A stretch of DNA of 43,562 bases from Sulfurimonas sp. (lineage in GTDB: Bacteria > Campylobacterota > Campylobacteria > Campylobacterales > Sulfurimonadaceae): positions 1-43,562 of the forward strand of contig NZ_JALNZY010000007.1 in the NCBI RefSeq assembly GCF_023229105.1, read 5' to 3'. Shown piece by piece: positions 7,934-16,243 of this stretch. Position 1 is the stretch's first letter; each line of letters starts with the position of its first letter. Both the position numbers and the translations under genes were made by a program. Below the pieces are notes generated by a model, which did no database searches, was not told the origin of the DNA, and was given only the letters and a program-made list of their open reading frames with translations.

Positions 7934-9227
7934 GCAAAACAACATGATTTTCAGATATATATTAATTCCATTTTTTCTTTATAAGTCCATTTTATGGGGC
8001 TCTTTTGGCGCAACGATTATCGATAAAACTACATCTTTGCCTATTGCACACGCTACTGCTAGCGACTCTAAATTGAGCGTAAAGAGTGATGAAAATGGCA
8101 CCTTTATACATAAGAGTGAAGAAAATTGCCTTTATATAAAAGCGTATGGATATAGACCTTACAAACTAAACCTAGAAGATAATAAAACCGTTGTTGAGCT
8201 AGAGCCAATAACCGTAAAAGCTCTTTATCTAAGTTTTTGGCGCGCAAGCAATAACTCCCCGAGATTAAAAGAGATTTTAAAGATTATTAAACAGACGGAA
8301 GTTAATACGATTGTCGTAGATGTGAAAAATGAGTATGGTTCAACCTCTTACAAAACCTCTTTTGAAAAAGCAAACGGTTATGGCGCACATGAGGATAGAA
8401 CAAACAGAAATATTGAACAGTTTATAAAGTTAATGAAATCCAAAAATATCTATACAATAGCCAGAATCGTAACATTTAAAGATGAACTTCAAGCCACGAA
8501 CAACTATGATTATGCCATAAAAAAAGATGACGGTACTCTATGGAGAAACCATGATAATATGGCTTGGGTTGACCCATTTGACAAAAGAGCACATGAGTAC
8601 ACCATCTCAATAGCCGAAGATGCTGCAAAAGTAGGTTTTGATGAGATAAATTTTGATTATATTCGTTTTCCGGCAAAAACAGGATTGATACTCTCAAAAG
8701 AGAATACGCAAGCAAATCGCATACAAGCAATAAGCGAGTTTTTGGAGTTGGCACAAAACAGACTTAGAAAATACGGTGTTTTTATCTCTGTAGATACCTA
8801 TGGAAACATCTGCTGGGTAGAAGATGATATAGGAATAGGACAAAAGATAGAATCGCTCTCTAAGTATGCAGATTATATCTCTCCTATGCTCTACCCTTCA
8901 GGCTTTTCAAGTGGATCTTTTGGACTTAAAAATCCTGCCGAACACCCGCATGCAGTTATTTATAAAAGTTTAAAAAATATAGAGCACAAGATTGACTCAA
9001 AGAGAGTCAGACCTTGGCTACAATCTTTTAAAGATTATGCTCATACAAAAATTGCGTATGACTACTTTGAAATAAATGAGCAGATAAGAGCGGCTATGGA
9101 TACAAATTCTGGTGGATGGATGCTTTGGTCACCCTCTAGCAAATATGAAGCAAGTTACTTTAAGTCCCAAGACAAAAATATTTTAACTCTTGAATTAATC
9201 CGCGAGAATCAGGAATATATTGACTAA
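7923..9227 (+). CDS. Putative glycoside hydrolase, DUF4015 family, secreted
   Basis: A 434-aa protein with an N-terminal hydrophobic export signal (about residues 8-28, FRYILIPFFLYKSILWG). A small carboxypeptidase-regulatory-like beta domain follows (about 30-95; GATIIDKTTSLPIAHATAS). The rest is a TIM-barrel-like DUF4015 domain (about 100-420) with VVDVKNEYG, FDEINFDYIRFPA, ISVDTYG, YISPMLYPSGF and RPWLQSF, acidic-residue strand ends as in GH13-like enzymes. The substrate is unknown; a polysaccharide or cell-envelope glycan is plausible. It overlaps dctP by 11 bases at its start. At its 3' end it overlaps the convergent ygjP gene by 68 bases. Confidence 0.85.
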   Translation: MKDKQNNMIFRYILIPFFLYKSILWGSFGATIIDKTTSLPIAHATASDSKLSVKSDENGTFIHKSEENCLYIKAYGYRPYKLNLEDNKTVVELEPITVKALYLSFWRASNNSPRLKEILKIIKQTEVNTIVVDVKNEYGSTSYKTSFEKANGYGAHEDRTNRNIEQFIKLMKSKNIYTIARIVTFKDELQATNNYDYAIKKDDGTLWRNHDNMAWVDPFDKRAHEYTISIAEDAAKVGFDEINFDYIRFPAKTGLILSKENTQANRIQAISEFLELAQNRLRKYGVFISVDTYGNICWVEDDIGIGQKIESLSKYADYISPMLYPSGFSSGSFGLKNPAEHPHAVIYKSLKNIEHKIDSKRVRPWLQSFKDYAHTKIAYDYFEINEQIRAAMDTNSGGWMLWSPSSKYEASYFKSQDKNILTLELIRENQEYID

Positions 9228-9825
9228 CAAGGTCATGAAATTTTTTAGAGTGGTTCATATGCACCAGATGAGCCAGTTCATGCACTACGACATAATCAAT
9301 GAGTCTTCTGTCTATCTTTATAAGCTCTGTATTAAAAGTTATAGTACCTCTTGAACTGCAACTCCCCCATCTGCTTCTCATCTTTCTAAACTTTATAGTG
9401 TTGTAGCTCAAAGCCATCTCTTTTGCATAGTGTTGGGCTCTTTGGGTAAGATAATTTTTTGCATAATTTTTATAGTATTTATCATAACAACTTAAAATTG
9501 TGTCGATTTTTGAGATATCTATTTTTTTTAAATACTCTCTTAGTTTGCTCGCTTCCTCGCTGTCTATGCTAAATAGCTCCCCAAAAAGCAGAACTTCATC
9601 TTGTAGATTGTGCACCTTTGGTGGATTTTCTTCTATGATTTTCAACTGCTTTCTTATCCACGGCTCTTTTTTTAAAAGAAGATTTTCAATATATCTGTTT
9701 GAGACTTTTGGAGTTTTGAGCGTTATATCACCATTTTTTTTCACGCTTATATAGCTGTTTTTTAGATTTGTTTTACATAGATGCAAAATCTCTAAGTTGT
9801 TAAATCTTATTTTATTGATACTCAA
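9160..9825 (-). CDS. YgjP-like metal-dependent hydrolase (DUF45)
   Basis: A 221-aa member of the YgjP/DUF45 family of zinc metallopeptidase-like proteins. The signature region is near residues 140-200: RKMRSRWGSCSSRGTITFN, then VVVHELAHLVHMNHSKKF, giving HExxH (HELAH) plus a downstream His. Members are often found near restriction or RNA-modification genes, but the substrate is not established. It overlaps queC by 14 bases and is probably its translational partner. Its 3' end overlaps the convergent DUF4015 gene by 68 bases, and both frames stay intact across the overlap. Confidence 0.87.
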   Translation of the reverse strand: MSINKIRFNNLEILHLCKTNLKNSYISVKKNGDITLKTPKVSNRYIENLLLKKEPWIRKQLKIIEENPPKVHNLQDEVLLFGELFSIDSEEASKLREYLKKIDISKIDTILSCYDKYYKNYAKNYLTQRAQHYAKEMALSYNTIKFRKMRSRWGSCSSRGTITFNTELIKIDRRLIDYVVVHELAHLVHMNHSKKFHDLVSQYIPDSRGLIQELKYFCLGT

Positions 9826-10486
9826 TTGGATCTTTTACTCCGGCTATCTTAAAACCGTTTAGTCGTAAACGGCAGCTGTCACAGACTCCACATGCTTTAT
9901 CTTCATTTTTATAACAGCTCCATGTAAGATGCAATGCAACATTGAGCTTTAGAGCACTTTTTACTATTTGAGACTTCATAAGATGCACTAATGGCATATG
10001 AATAACTATATTTGTTCCCTCTTTTGTACCGAGATTTATGCTGTGCTGCATACTTTGTATAAAAGAGTCCCGACAATCAGGGTATCCACTGCCATCCTCC
10101 TCCACAACGCCAATAGCTATAGCCTCAGCGCCCTCTTTTTCCGCTATGGCTGCAGCCATACTTAAAAATATCCCGTTTCTAAAAGGTACATATGTAACCG
10201 GAACACCCTCTTGTAGGCCGCTTGTTGGAACCTCTATCTTCGCATCAGTCAAAGCAGAAGCACCGATTTGAGCAAAAAAATCCAAATCTAAAACATATCT
10301 GTTTAAAACTTTTAACTCATCGCAAATAGCATGAAAGCACGCCAACTCTTTAGCTTGTGTTCTTTGTGCATAGTTAAAGTGCAAAGCCACAATTTCATAA
10401 CCCATCTCTCTCATCATATAGGCGCTAAGTGTCGAATCCATACCGCCGCTCATGATGCATATCGCTCTTTTATTTTTCATTATCAT
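9812..10486 (-). CDS. queC: 7-cyano-7-deazaguanine synthase (QueC)
   Basis: Converts 7-carboxy-7-deazaguanine to preQ0 using ATP and ammonia, in queuosine biosynthesis for tRNA wobble G34. The 224-aa protein has the PP-loop SGGMDST near residue 14, the ALHFNYAQRTQAKEL strand-helix segment, and a C-terminal zinc site of four cysteines in SCYKNEDKACGVCDSC. No other queuosine genes (queD, queE, queF) are nearby. Two in-frame ATGs (10486 and 10480) are possible. Neither has a Shine-Dalgarno sequence, and a -10 box ends six bases before the first, so the mRNA may be leaderless. Confidence 0.96.
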   Translation of the reverse strand: MIMKNKRAICIMSGGMDSTLSAYMMREMGYEIVALHFNYAQRTQAKELACFHAICDELKVLNRYVLDLDFFAQIGASALTDAKIEVPTSGLQEGVPVTYVPFRNGIFLSMAAAIAEKEGAEAIAIGVVEEDGSGYPDCRDSFIQSMQHSINLGTKEGTNIVIHMPLVHLMKSQIVKSALKLNVALHLTWSCYKNEDKACGVCDSCRLRLNGFKIAGVKDPIEYQ

Positions 10487-10492
10487 AAAAAT

Positions 10493-10498
10493 ATTTTA
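10493..10498 (-). promoter_or_regulatory. -10 box for queC-ygjP, possibly leaderless
   Basis: TAAAAT on the minus strand with exactly six bases (ATTTTT) before the ATG at 10486. Transcription normally begins about seven bases after the -10 box, that is, at or next to the start codon. Confidence 0.5.
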
Positions 10499-10520
10499 AC
10501 ATAATTTGCTTTATATTCGC

Positions 10521-10526
10521 TATAAT
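10521..10526 (+). promoter_or_regulatory. -10 box for ybeY, possibly leaderless
   Basis: TATAAT followed by six bases (TCGCCC) and then ATG 10533. No Shine-Dalgarno sequence fits between them. The divergent queC -10 box is 22 bases away, so the two promoters share their upstream region. Confidence 0.6.
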
Positions 10527-10532
10527 TCGCCC

Positions 10533-10952
10533 ATGATTGAATTAGACAACAGAACTTCCCTACAGATTGACACTACTACAATAGAGGCGATAGCAGACTC
10601 TCTTACAAAAAAAGAGATAGAGCTAATTATTACAAACGCCAAAGAGATGCAAGAGATAAACAAGACGCATCGCAATATAGACAAAGATACTGACGTTCTT
10701 AGTTTTCCCTACGAAGAGATGCCCATGTGTCCACTTGGAAGCATTGTTATCTCATCTTCATACCTACTTTTGAGTTCAAAGGAGTTTGGACATAGTGTAG
10801 ATGATGAACTTGCACTTCTCTTTATTCACGGGATGCTGCATCTTTTAGGATACGACCATGAGACTGATAGCGGTGAAATGAGAGAAAGAGAGTTCAAGTT
10901 AATAGAGAAATTTAATTTGCCAAAAAGTTTAATAATAAGAACGGAGGGATAG
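10533..10952 (+). CDS. ybeY: Endoribonuclease YbeY (rRNA maturation)
   Basis: Single-strand-specific zinc endoribonuclease involved in 16S rRNA 3'-end maturation and ribosome quality control. The invariant zinc motif is present as HGMLHLLGYDH, preceded by the usual DTDVLSFPY segment and LGSIVIS strand. I take ATG 10533 (139 aa, MIELDNRTSL) rather than the in-frame TTG at 10506, because the longer version would translate through the TATAAT box at 10521. The antiporter gene follows after 6 bases and is probably cotranscribed. Confidence 0.95.
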   Translation: MIELDNRTSLQIDTTTIEAIADSLTKKEIELIITNAKEMQEINKTHRNIDKDTDVLSFPYEEMPMCPLGSIVISSSYLLLSSKEFGHSVDDELALLFIHGMLHLLGYDHETDSGEMREREFKLIEKFNLPKSLIIRTEG

Positions 10953-10958
10953 AATCGT

Positions 10959-11885
10959 ATGGATTTTGTAATTTTTACAGTTGCCATGACAGCACTTATT
11001 TACGGAGCTGACTTCGTCATAAAAGAGTCTGAGAGAATAGCCCTGCAATTTGACATATCTCACTATGTTATAGGTGCCACTCTTATAGCTTTTGGAACAT
11101 CTCTGCCAGAGATGGCAGCTTCTATGATGGCTTCATATGCCGGCAAAAGTGAAATGGCTATTGCAAATGTAGTTGGAAGCGTTATTTTCAACATTACCCT
11201 TGTACTTGGAATCGTCTTTTTTATCTCCAAAAAAATGGTTCCAAAAAGAGATCTTTTCTCTTTAGACAGTGCTTGGGTAGTTATTCCGGTAGTGCTCTTT
11301 TTTATAATGATTCAAGATGGCGAAATAAGCAGGACAGACGGAGTTTTATATCTACTTTTAATGATATCTTATCTTATATTTTTATTTGGAAGCGCTAAGG
11401 AGACTCTTGAGAGTGATATTGATGAAGAGCTTTTAAAAGAAAAATTCAACTGGGGTCTGACAATAGCACTTCTTCTTGTGGGCTTTGCCTTAACCATCGG
11501 CGGAGCAAACTTTGTTGTAGAGAGCGGTACAAATATAGCAAGGAACTTTGGTGTCAGCGAGTGGATTATAGGTCTTTTTCTTATAGCGTTTGGAACATCG
11601 CTTCCTGAACTTGTTGTTTCTGTAGTGGCTATAAAAAAAGGAAACGCAGAGATGAGCATAGGAAATATTATAGGTTCAAACGTTGCAAACTTCTCAATGG
11701 TACTAGGATCTGCATCACTTCTAAGTCCCTTAAGTATAGACCTCATTGCAACAAAGTTTGATCTTTTTATAATGGCGGCAGCTTCGATCACCCTTGTTTT
11801 TATCTTAGCTAACAGACTATATAACAAAGCCGGAGCAATATTTTTACTAATCATACTAGCTCTGTTTATACAAAACGCAGTATAA
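10959..11885 (+). CDS. Calcium/sodium (K+-dependent type) antiporter, YrbG family
   Basis: A 308-aa inner-membrane cation/Ca2+ exchanger of the CaCA superfamily with about ten membrane helices. The two inverted alpha repeats are both visible: GATLIAFGTSLPEMAAS (about residue 43) with ANVVGSVIFNITLVLG, and LFLIAFGTSLPELVVS (about 210) with GNIIGSNVANFSMVLG. A charged cytoplasmic loop (ESDIDEELLKEKFN) separates the halves. It probably exports Ca2+ in exchange for Na+ or H+; the ion preference cannot be read from sequence. It follows ybeY closely on the same strand and ends facing mrdA. Confidence 0.93.
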   Translation: MDFVIFTVAMTALIYGADFVIKESERIALQFDISHYVIGATLIAFGTSLPEMAASMMASYAGKSEMAIANVVGSVIFNITLVLGIVFFISKKMVPKRDLFSLDSAWVVIPVVLFFIMIQDGEISRTDGVLYLLLMISYLIFLFGSAKETLESDIDEELLKEKFNWGLTIALLLVGFALTIGGANFVVESGTNIARNFGVSEWIIGLFLIAFGTSLPELVVSVVAIKKGNAEMSIGNIIGSNVANFSMVLGSASLLSPLSIDLIATKFDLFIMAAASITLVFILANRLYNKAGAIFLLIILALFIQNAV

Positions 11886-11886
11886 A

Positions 11887-11959
11887 TTTCTTTAGAAAAC
11901 ACCGTTGCGTAGTAACAAGTTTCTTTAGAAAATTCTCTCTAAGGAGCAATCTTTAGAGA
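11887..11959. repeat. Short repeats and hairpins between converging genes
   Basis: Two copies of TTTCTTTAGAAAA (11887-11899 and 11920-11932), each itself a small inverted repeat, are followed by a seven-base-pair hairpin TCTCTAA/TTAGAGA (11936-11942 with 11953-11959). The cluster lies exactly between the converging ends of the antiporter gene and mrdA. A bidirectional transcription-end region is plausible, but no strong T-run follows any stem. Confidence 0.45.
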
Positions 11960-11972
11960 TGTAGCCCTGCTT

Positions 11973-13760
11973 CTACTTTTTAATATATTCCATCTCTAAA
12001 AGCTTATTGTAAATATCTGAGACGATTTTACCCGCTGCGGCACCACCATGTCCCCCATGTTCAACCATAACTAAAACTACATACTGAGGATTATCATATG
12101 GCCCATAAGTTGTAAACCAAGCATGAGAGCGAGTGTAGTATTCCATCTCGTGCTCTAGCTCTCTCTCTTTTATATCTTGTAAAATACCGATAACCTGTGC
12201 TGTTCCTGTCTTTCCTGCAATCTTCACTTTTGAACTCAAATAACTTGTTGCTGTTCCACTGGGATAATTACAAACTTCATACATAGCTTTTTGGATAATT
12301 GGAAGTTTTTTTAACTCATCTTCATTAAGCACCTCTTCAAATTCAGGCCTAATCTCCTCCTCCCCTATCTTCTTTGCAAATTGCGGGCGAGGAAGCCTAG
12401 ATGTTGCCATGAGTGCTGTAAATTGTGCCATCTGCATGGGTGTAGTTAAAAAATCACCCTGCCCGATTGATGTATTTACCGTCTCTCCTATATACCAAGG
12501 TTTGTTATATTTATTTCTTTTCCACTCCCTTGAGGGTACTGTGCCGACAAATTCGTTTGGCAAGTCAACACCCGTCTTTCTGCCAAGACCATATCTAATG
12601 AGCCCATCACTCATCTTTTTAATGCCAAGCTGAATACTTCCTTTGTAAAAATAGTCATCGCAGCTCTCTCGTATAGCCTTTGTTATGCTAGTGCTTCCAT
12701 GCCCATCTTTTTTCCAGCATCTAAAGACTCTTTTGCCAAGTGGTAACGATGCTGTGCAGTGAACACTCCAGTTAGGACCAATTTCAGGTGCGCTAATATA
12801 CAAGAGTCCAAGTCCTGTTTTTATAACTGATCCCGGAGGATAAAGTCCATGAATCAATTTGTTTGTAAATGGTTTTTCAAGGCTATTTGAAAGCCTGTCC
12901 CAATCTTCATACGTAATTCCTGCTACAAATGTATTTAAGTTATATTCAGGAAAGCTGCCGGCTGATAAAATAGCACCATCAACGCCCATAACAATAACTG
13001 CACCGGACTTTTTTACAAACAAAGATGATATATATTTTTGAAGCTCAATATCAATATTTAGCGTTAATTTTCTATTTTCTATTGCCGCCTCGCTTGAGAG
13101 TTCCTCTATCTCTTGATTGTTTGCATTTACTTTAATCTCTCTCTTGCCTGCTTCTCCCTGAAGGTATGTGTTATAATATTTCTCTATTCCAGACTTGCCC
13201 GTATATCCTATGAGTTCTTGAAGTTTGTCATCTTTTATATCACTCTTGTTTGCGCGTGAAACGTACCCTATAGAGTGGGCAGCGACCTCACTGTATGGAT
13301 AAAATCTCTTTGGAGAGGAGACGATATTTATCATGTCTCTAAGATTTAGTATAGAATATATCGGCATAATATCTTCGTAAGAGACAAATTCAACTATATC
13401 AATAAAGTTGTGATTGTAGTAAGAGTCCGCTTTTTTATAGTTTTTTATTATTTTTTCTCTATCTAAATTTGGCAAAAACCTAAGAAGAGTATCAATCTCC
13501 TCCTTGAAAATATAATTATTTTTTTTCAACCCTAGATGCGGAGCTAACTGTATCTTAAAACCAAGTTCATTTATGGCAATAGGCTTGTTATTTATGTCTA
13601 AAATTTCACCTCTTACCGGCGGAATTTGCTCAGTTTTAATAGTGTTGTCATAAGAGAGTTTTTCATAATAAGTATTTGATTCTACAGAGAGTAAAAAGAC
13701 CCTTACTAAAAGAGCAAACCATGTTAGGGCGAAAATAAAAAGTATAAATTTTATTTTCAT
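11973..13760 (-). CDS. mrdA: Penicillin-binding protein 2 (elongasome transpeptidase)
   Basis: Class B PBP that cross-links peptidoglycan during lateral growth, partnering RodA and MreCD. The 595-aa protein has one N-terminal membrane helix (residues 2-22) and the PBP dimerisation domain with RGEILDINNKPIA. The transpeptidase domain has the active-site motif SVIK in PPGSVIKTG, the second motif in RESCDDYFY and KTG in AGKTGTAQV. The SCD(D)YFY segment and HAWFTTYGPY point to PBP2 rather than FtsI. It is last in the envelope operon and overlaps the MreD-like gene by four bases. Confidence 0.95.
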   Translation of the reverse strand: MKIKFILFIFALTWFALLVRVFLLSVESNTYYEKLSYDNTIKTEQIPPVRGEILDINNKPIAINELGFKIQLAPHLGLKKNNYIFKEEIDTLLRFLPNLDREKIIKNYKKADSYYNHNFIDIVEFVSYEDIMPIYSILNLRDMINIVSSPKRFYPYSEVAAHSIGYVSRANKSDIKDDKLQELIGYTGKSGIEKYYNTYLQGEAGKREIKVNANNQEIEELSSEAAIENRKLTLNIDIELQKYISSLFVKKSGAVIVMGVDGAILSAGSFPEYNLNTFVAGITYEDWDRLSNSLEKPFTNKLIHGLYPPGSVIKTGLGLLYISAPEIGPNWSVHCTASLPLGKRVFRCWKKDGHGSTSITKAIRESCDDYFYKGSIQLGIKKMSDGLIRYGLGRKTGVDLPNEFVGTVPSREWKRNKYNKPWYIGETVNTSIGQGDFLTTPMQMAQFTALMATSRLPRPQFAKKIGEEEIRPEFEEVLNEDELKKLPIIQKAMYEVCNYPSGTATSYLSSKVKIAGKTGTAQVIGILQDIKERELEHEMEYYTRSHAWFTTYGPYDNPQYVVLVMVEHGGHGGAAAGKIVSDIYNKLLEMEYIKK

Positions 13761-14209
13761 AACAGATTCAAAATTAAAAATTCAACTGCCACATAGTAAA
13801 TAACATAATAGTTTATACTTGGCATAGGAAATAAAAATATATTGGATAACAGTAAGTTAAAAATAAAAAAACCAATATATACCAAAAAGACAATTGAAAA
13901 TTTCACACATAAGTTACAATTAAAATTTTGCTTTATCTTTGCAACCACATATTTATGAATAAGCGAGAAATAAATAATAGTGCTAAAGAGCATATAACTG
14001 TTTTGGGCTTCGAAAAAAAGCAGACAAAAAGATACTAAAAATATAGATGCAGTATTCTCTTGTTTTAGTGCTCTTGAAAAAAGCACATATAAGATCGCAA
14101 AAAAGGGTGGTAAGAAGAGATATATCCCGCTTAATGCGGTATATAAAATAAACAGCGCAGCATAAAGAAGCGGTGTTAAAGGGTTTTGATAAGAGATACT
14201 TCGTTGCAT
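13757..14209 (-). CDS. MreD-like integral membrane protein
   Basis: A 150-aa, very hydrophobic protein with about four or five membrane helices and few charged residues. Sequence similarity to MreD is not obvious by eye. The assignment rests on size, topology and position directly upstream of and overlapping mrdA, the usual place of mreD. The C. jejuni counterpart (Cj0651 by synteny, as I recall) is listed only as an integral membrane protein. A role with PBP2 in the elongasome is therefore an inference. It overlaps the GNAT gene by 34 bases. Confidence 0.68.
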   Translation of the reverse strand: MQRSISYQNPLTPLLYAALFILYTALSGIYLFLPPFFAILYVLFSRALKQENTASIFLVSFCLLFFEAQNSYMLFSTIIYFSLIHKYVVAKIKQNFNCNLCVKFSIVFLVYIGFFIFNLLLSNIFLFPMPSINYYVIYYVAVEFLILNLL

Positions 14210-14640
14210 ACTGGAAAGTGCTTACATTTTATACAATCAGCCCAGATTTTATGTTCGGGCAGTGACTCTTTTGGAATTTCAACAAACCCAAGATTTTCAA
14301 AAAACTGTTGTCTGTATGTTAAACTGAGAACTTTTTGCAACCCGAGCATTCTAGCCTCTTCTATCGCTTTTAGCACCAAACTTTGCCCTATCTTCTGCCC
14401 TCTTTTGCTCTGTTTTACAACAAGAGATCTGATTTCGGCGAGTGATGGAGTATGAATGTGAAGAGCACAAAATCCAACAATCTCTGCATCTTCTTTTGCA
14501 AGTATATAAGATCTTATATTTGTCGCTATCTCATCGGAACTTCTGGCTAAAATAAGACCTAATTCAACTTCAGGAATAACTAATTTTTGCATATTTTCAA
14601 TGTCGGATAATTTAGCTTTTGATAACTCAATGTTGTTCAT
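14176..14640 (-). CDS. GNAT N-acetyltransferase, probably short ArgA-type N-acetylglutamate synthase
   Basis: A 154-aa GNAT-fold protein. The acetyl-CoA loop is visible as QSKRGQKIGQSLV after the strand AEIRSLVV. The C-terminal tail has ADCIKCKHFPVCNEVSL, a Cys-containing ending that I associate with the short single-domain N-acetylglutamate synthases, which start arginine synthesis without the kinase-like domain of classical ArgA. The acceptor is therefore probably L-glutamate, but another amino acid or peptide cannot be excluded. It is embedded in the envelope operon, overlapping engB by 14 bases and the MreD-like gene by 34 bases, and has no arginine genes around it. Confidence 0.78.
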   Translation of the reverse strand: MNNIELSKAKLSDIENMQKLVIPEVELGLILARSSDEIATNIRSYILAKEDAEIVGFCALHIHTPSLAEIRSLVVKQSKRGQKIGQSLVLKAIEEARMLGLQKVLSLTYRQQFFENLGFVEIPKESLPEHKIWADCIKCKHFPVCNEVSLIKTL

Positions 14641-15247
14641 CGAAAGCTCCTTTTAAAATATCATGTATTATTGTTACAACTTTTTGCAACCCTTTTTTTT
14701 TCGAACTTGAAACCATAATAGCCTGCGGAAACTCTTTTTTAAGCGCATTTTGCTCTTTTTGATTAAGTTTGTCTATTTTAGTAAATATTTGCAATATATG
14801 TTGCGACTCATCTGCATGTTGAAGCAAAAAATCAGTTACTGATTTATCAATCTCTAAATATGGGTGTCTGCAATCAACTAAATGTATAAAAAGTTTTATC
14901 TGTTTTCTTTGTGATATATAATCAGTTAGATTTTTTTCCCAATCACTTTTGATAGATTTCGATACTTTTGCATAACCAAAGCCGGGTAAATCAACAAATT
15001 TTGCAAAACTCTTTTTAGCATCTTCTCTATCAATAAAAGTAACGTCAAAATAATTTATAAGCCTTGTTTTACCTGGAGTTGAAGAGACTTTAGCCAATCC
15101 TTTATGGTTGCTGAGGGCATTTAAGAGGGAGCTTTTCCCTGCATTTGAGCGAGCCATAAAGACAACTTCATTCTGCTTATCTGTATCTGGAGCTCCCTCT
15201 ATATTTGCCGCAGATGTGACAAACTTCGCATCAACAATCTCAATCAT
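14627..15247 (-). CDS. engB: Ribosome biogenesis / division GTPase EngB (YsxC/YihA)
   Basis: TrmE-Era-EngA-YihA class GTPase needed for 50S assembly. All G motifs are visible: P-loop ARSNAGKSS, TPGKT for switch I, DLPGFG for G3, TKID for G4 and SSSKKKG for G5. I choose ATG 15247 (MIEIVDAKF, 206 aa), which overlaps the lptA stop by eight bases, over an upstream in-frame start that would add six residues inside lptA. EngB lies in the same place relative to lptA and PBP2 in C. jejuni as I recall, so this is conserved order and not a chance neighbour. Confidence 0.95.
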   Translation of the reverse strand: MIEIVDAKFVTSAANIEGAPDTDKQNEVVFMARSNAGKSSLLNALSNHKGLAKVSSTPGKTRLINYFDVTFIDREDAKKSFAKFVDLPGFGYAKVSKSIKSDWEKNLTDYISQRKQIKLFIHLVDCRHPYLEIDKSVTDFLLQHADESQHILQIFTKIDKLNQKEQNALKKEFPQAIMVSSSKKKGLQKVVTIIHDILKGAFDEQH

Positions 15248-15722
15248 TTTTACTCTTATTAACATCTTTTGACATGTTAAATATCATAATAACAGGTTCT
15301 TTTTGTGCACCTTTTGCATACGCTTTGCCTTCGATTGTTTTTAAGATAACCTCTTCTCCTATAATCTCTTTTTTTTCATTAATTTGCTTAAGATGAACCT
15401 CTTTGAAAAAGTGATACTCTTTTTCAATCGGAAGATATATCACTTTTTGTGCTTTACCCTCATATAGAGCACCACCTAGAGTCTCTATATGAAAAGATGC
15501 ATTCCCTTGAGCTATAAATTTTGTTGGCTCCTGTTTCTCATTTGTATAAATTGTAACTTTTGAAGCATTTAGCTCATCTTTGCCTCTGACTATATTAACA
15601 TTACCTTCAAAGACAGAGATGCCCGTTTTTTGATCTGCATTAAAAAGATTTGCCTTAATCTTTAACTCTTGTGAAAATAGCGTTGCTGTTAAAAAAATTG
15701 TTAAAAAAATTGTTTTTTTCAT
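15240..15722 (-). CDS. lptA: LptA-like periplasmic LPS transport protein (OstA-like domain)
   Basis: A 160-aa protein with a cleavable signal peptide (MKKTIFLTIFLTATLFSQ). The single OstA-like beta-jellyroll domain is recognisable from KANLFNADQKTGISVFEGNVNIVRG and the repeated strands INASKVTIYT and ALYEGKAQKVIY. LptA bridges LptC in the inner membrane to LptD in the outer membrane and carries LPS or LOS across the periplasm. It lies directly after lptC with a four-base overlap. The lptB ATPase is not in the window. Confidence 0.88.
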   Translation of the reverse strand: MKKTIFLTIFLTATLFSQELKIKANLFNADQKTGISVFEGNVNIVRGKDELNASKVTIYTNEKQEPTKFIAQGNASFHIETLGGALYEGKAQKVIYLPIEKEYHFFKEVHLKQINEKKEIIGEEVILKTIEGKAYAKGAQKEPVIMIFNMSKDVNKSKND

Positions 15723-16240
15723 TTATTGCTCTTTTGTAATTGATATACTGCGTTAACATTTTTTGATTCTATCTTCTCTAGAGAGTTATTATACTTTAAC
15801 TTCTCTCCTGTTATCCTGTTAGAATCTCTATAGAGAACAAAATCTCCATCAGCCGTAGCTATACTTGTTTTTTTGTCATAAACTGCTTTTTGCGTCTCAA
15901 AGGTCAACCCATCTTCTCTTGTATATATTATATCCCCATCTAAGTAAACTATATCATCCTTATATATTCCGTTGTTAGCCTTCATGTTTGCCATAAATTT
16001 TTTGGAATTATCAATATATTGCATCATTTGCACAGTATATCTATTGGCATATTTAGTTGCTTCTTTACCATTCATCAAAGTAACAAGCCCATTTGAATCA
16101 AGCTCATGCATCGTAAAGGATGATATACTAAACAGCGGCACCTCTTTGGATATTTGTTGCTTAATTTCTAGGGGTTTAAACAACAATAAAATCATAAGTA
16201 AGCACAAAGATATAAATAAAAAAAAGTAGTTTATATTCAT
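15719..16240 (-). CDS. lptC: LptC-like LPS export protein
   Basis: A 173-aa bitopic protein with one N-terminal membrane helix (residues 3-22) and a periplasmic LptC/YrbK-type domain (ELDSNGLVTLMNGKEA, NGIYKDDIVYLDGDIIYTRE, GEKLKYNNSLEKIES). LptC receives LPS from LptBFG and hands it to LptA. Sequence conservation in this family is low, so the call rests equally on position: it lies between kdsC and lptA, as in many Gram-negative genomes. The gap to kdsC is three bases. Confidence 0.85.
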   Translation of the reverse strand: MNINYFFLFISLCLLMILLLFKPLEIKQQISKEVPLFSISSFTMHELDSNGLVTLMNGKEATKYANRYTVQMMQYIDNSKKFMANMKANNGIYKDDIVYLDGDIIYTREDGLTFETQKAVYDKKTSIATADGDFVLYRDSNRITGEKLKYNNSLEKIESKNVNAVYQLQKSNK

Positions 16241-16243
16241 AAT

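Noticed and set aside
11887..11932. Repeated TTTCTTTAGAAAA as the start of a CRISPR or repeat array.
   Set aside because: Only two copies, 13 bases each, with no further units and no cas genes.
11973..13760. FtsI (PBP3) instead of PBP2.
   Set aside because: The SCDDYFY and HAWFTTYGPY segments and the MreD-like neighbour point to PBP2.
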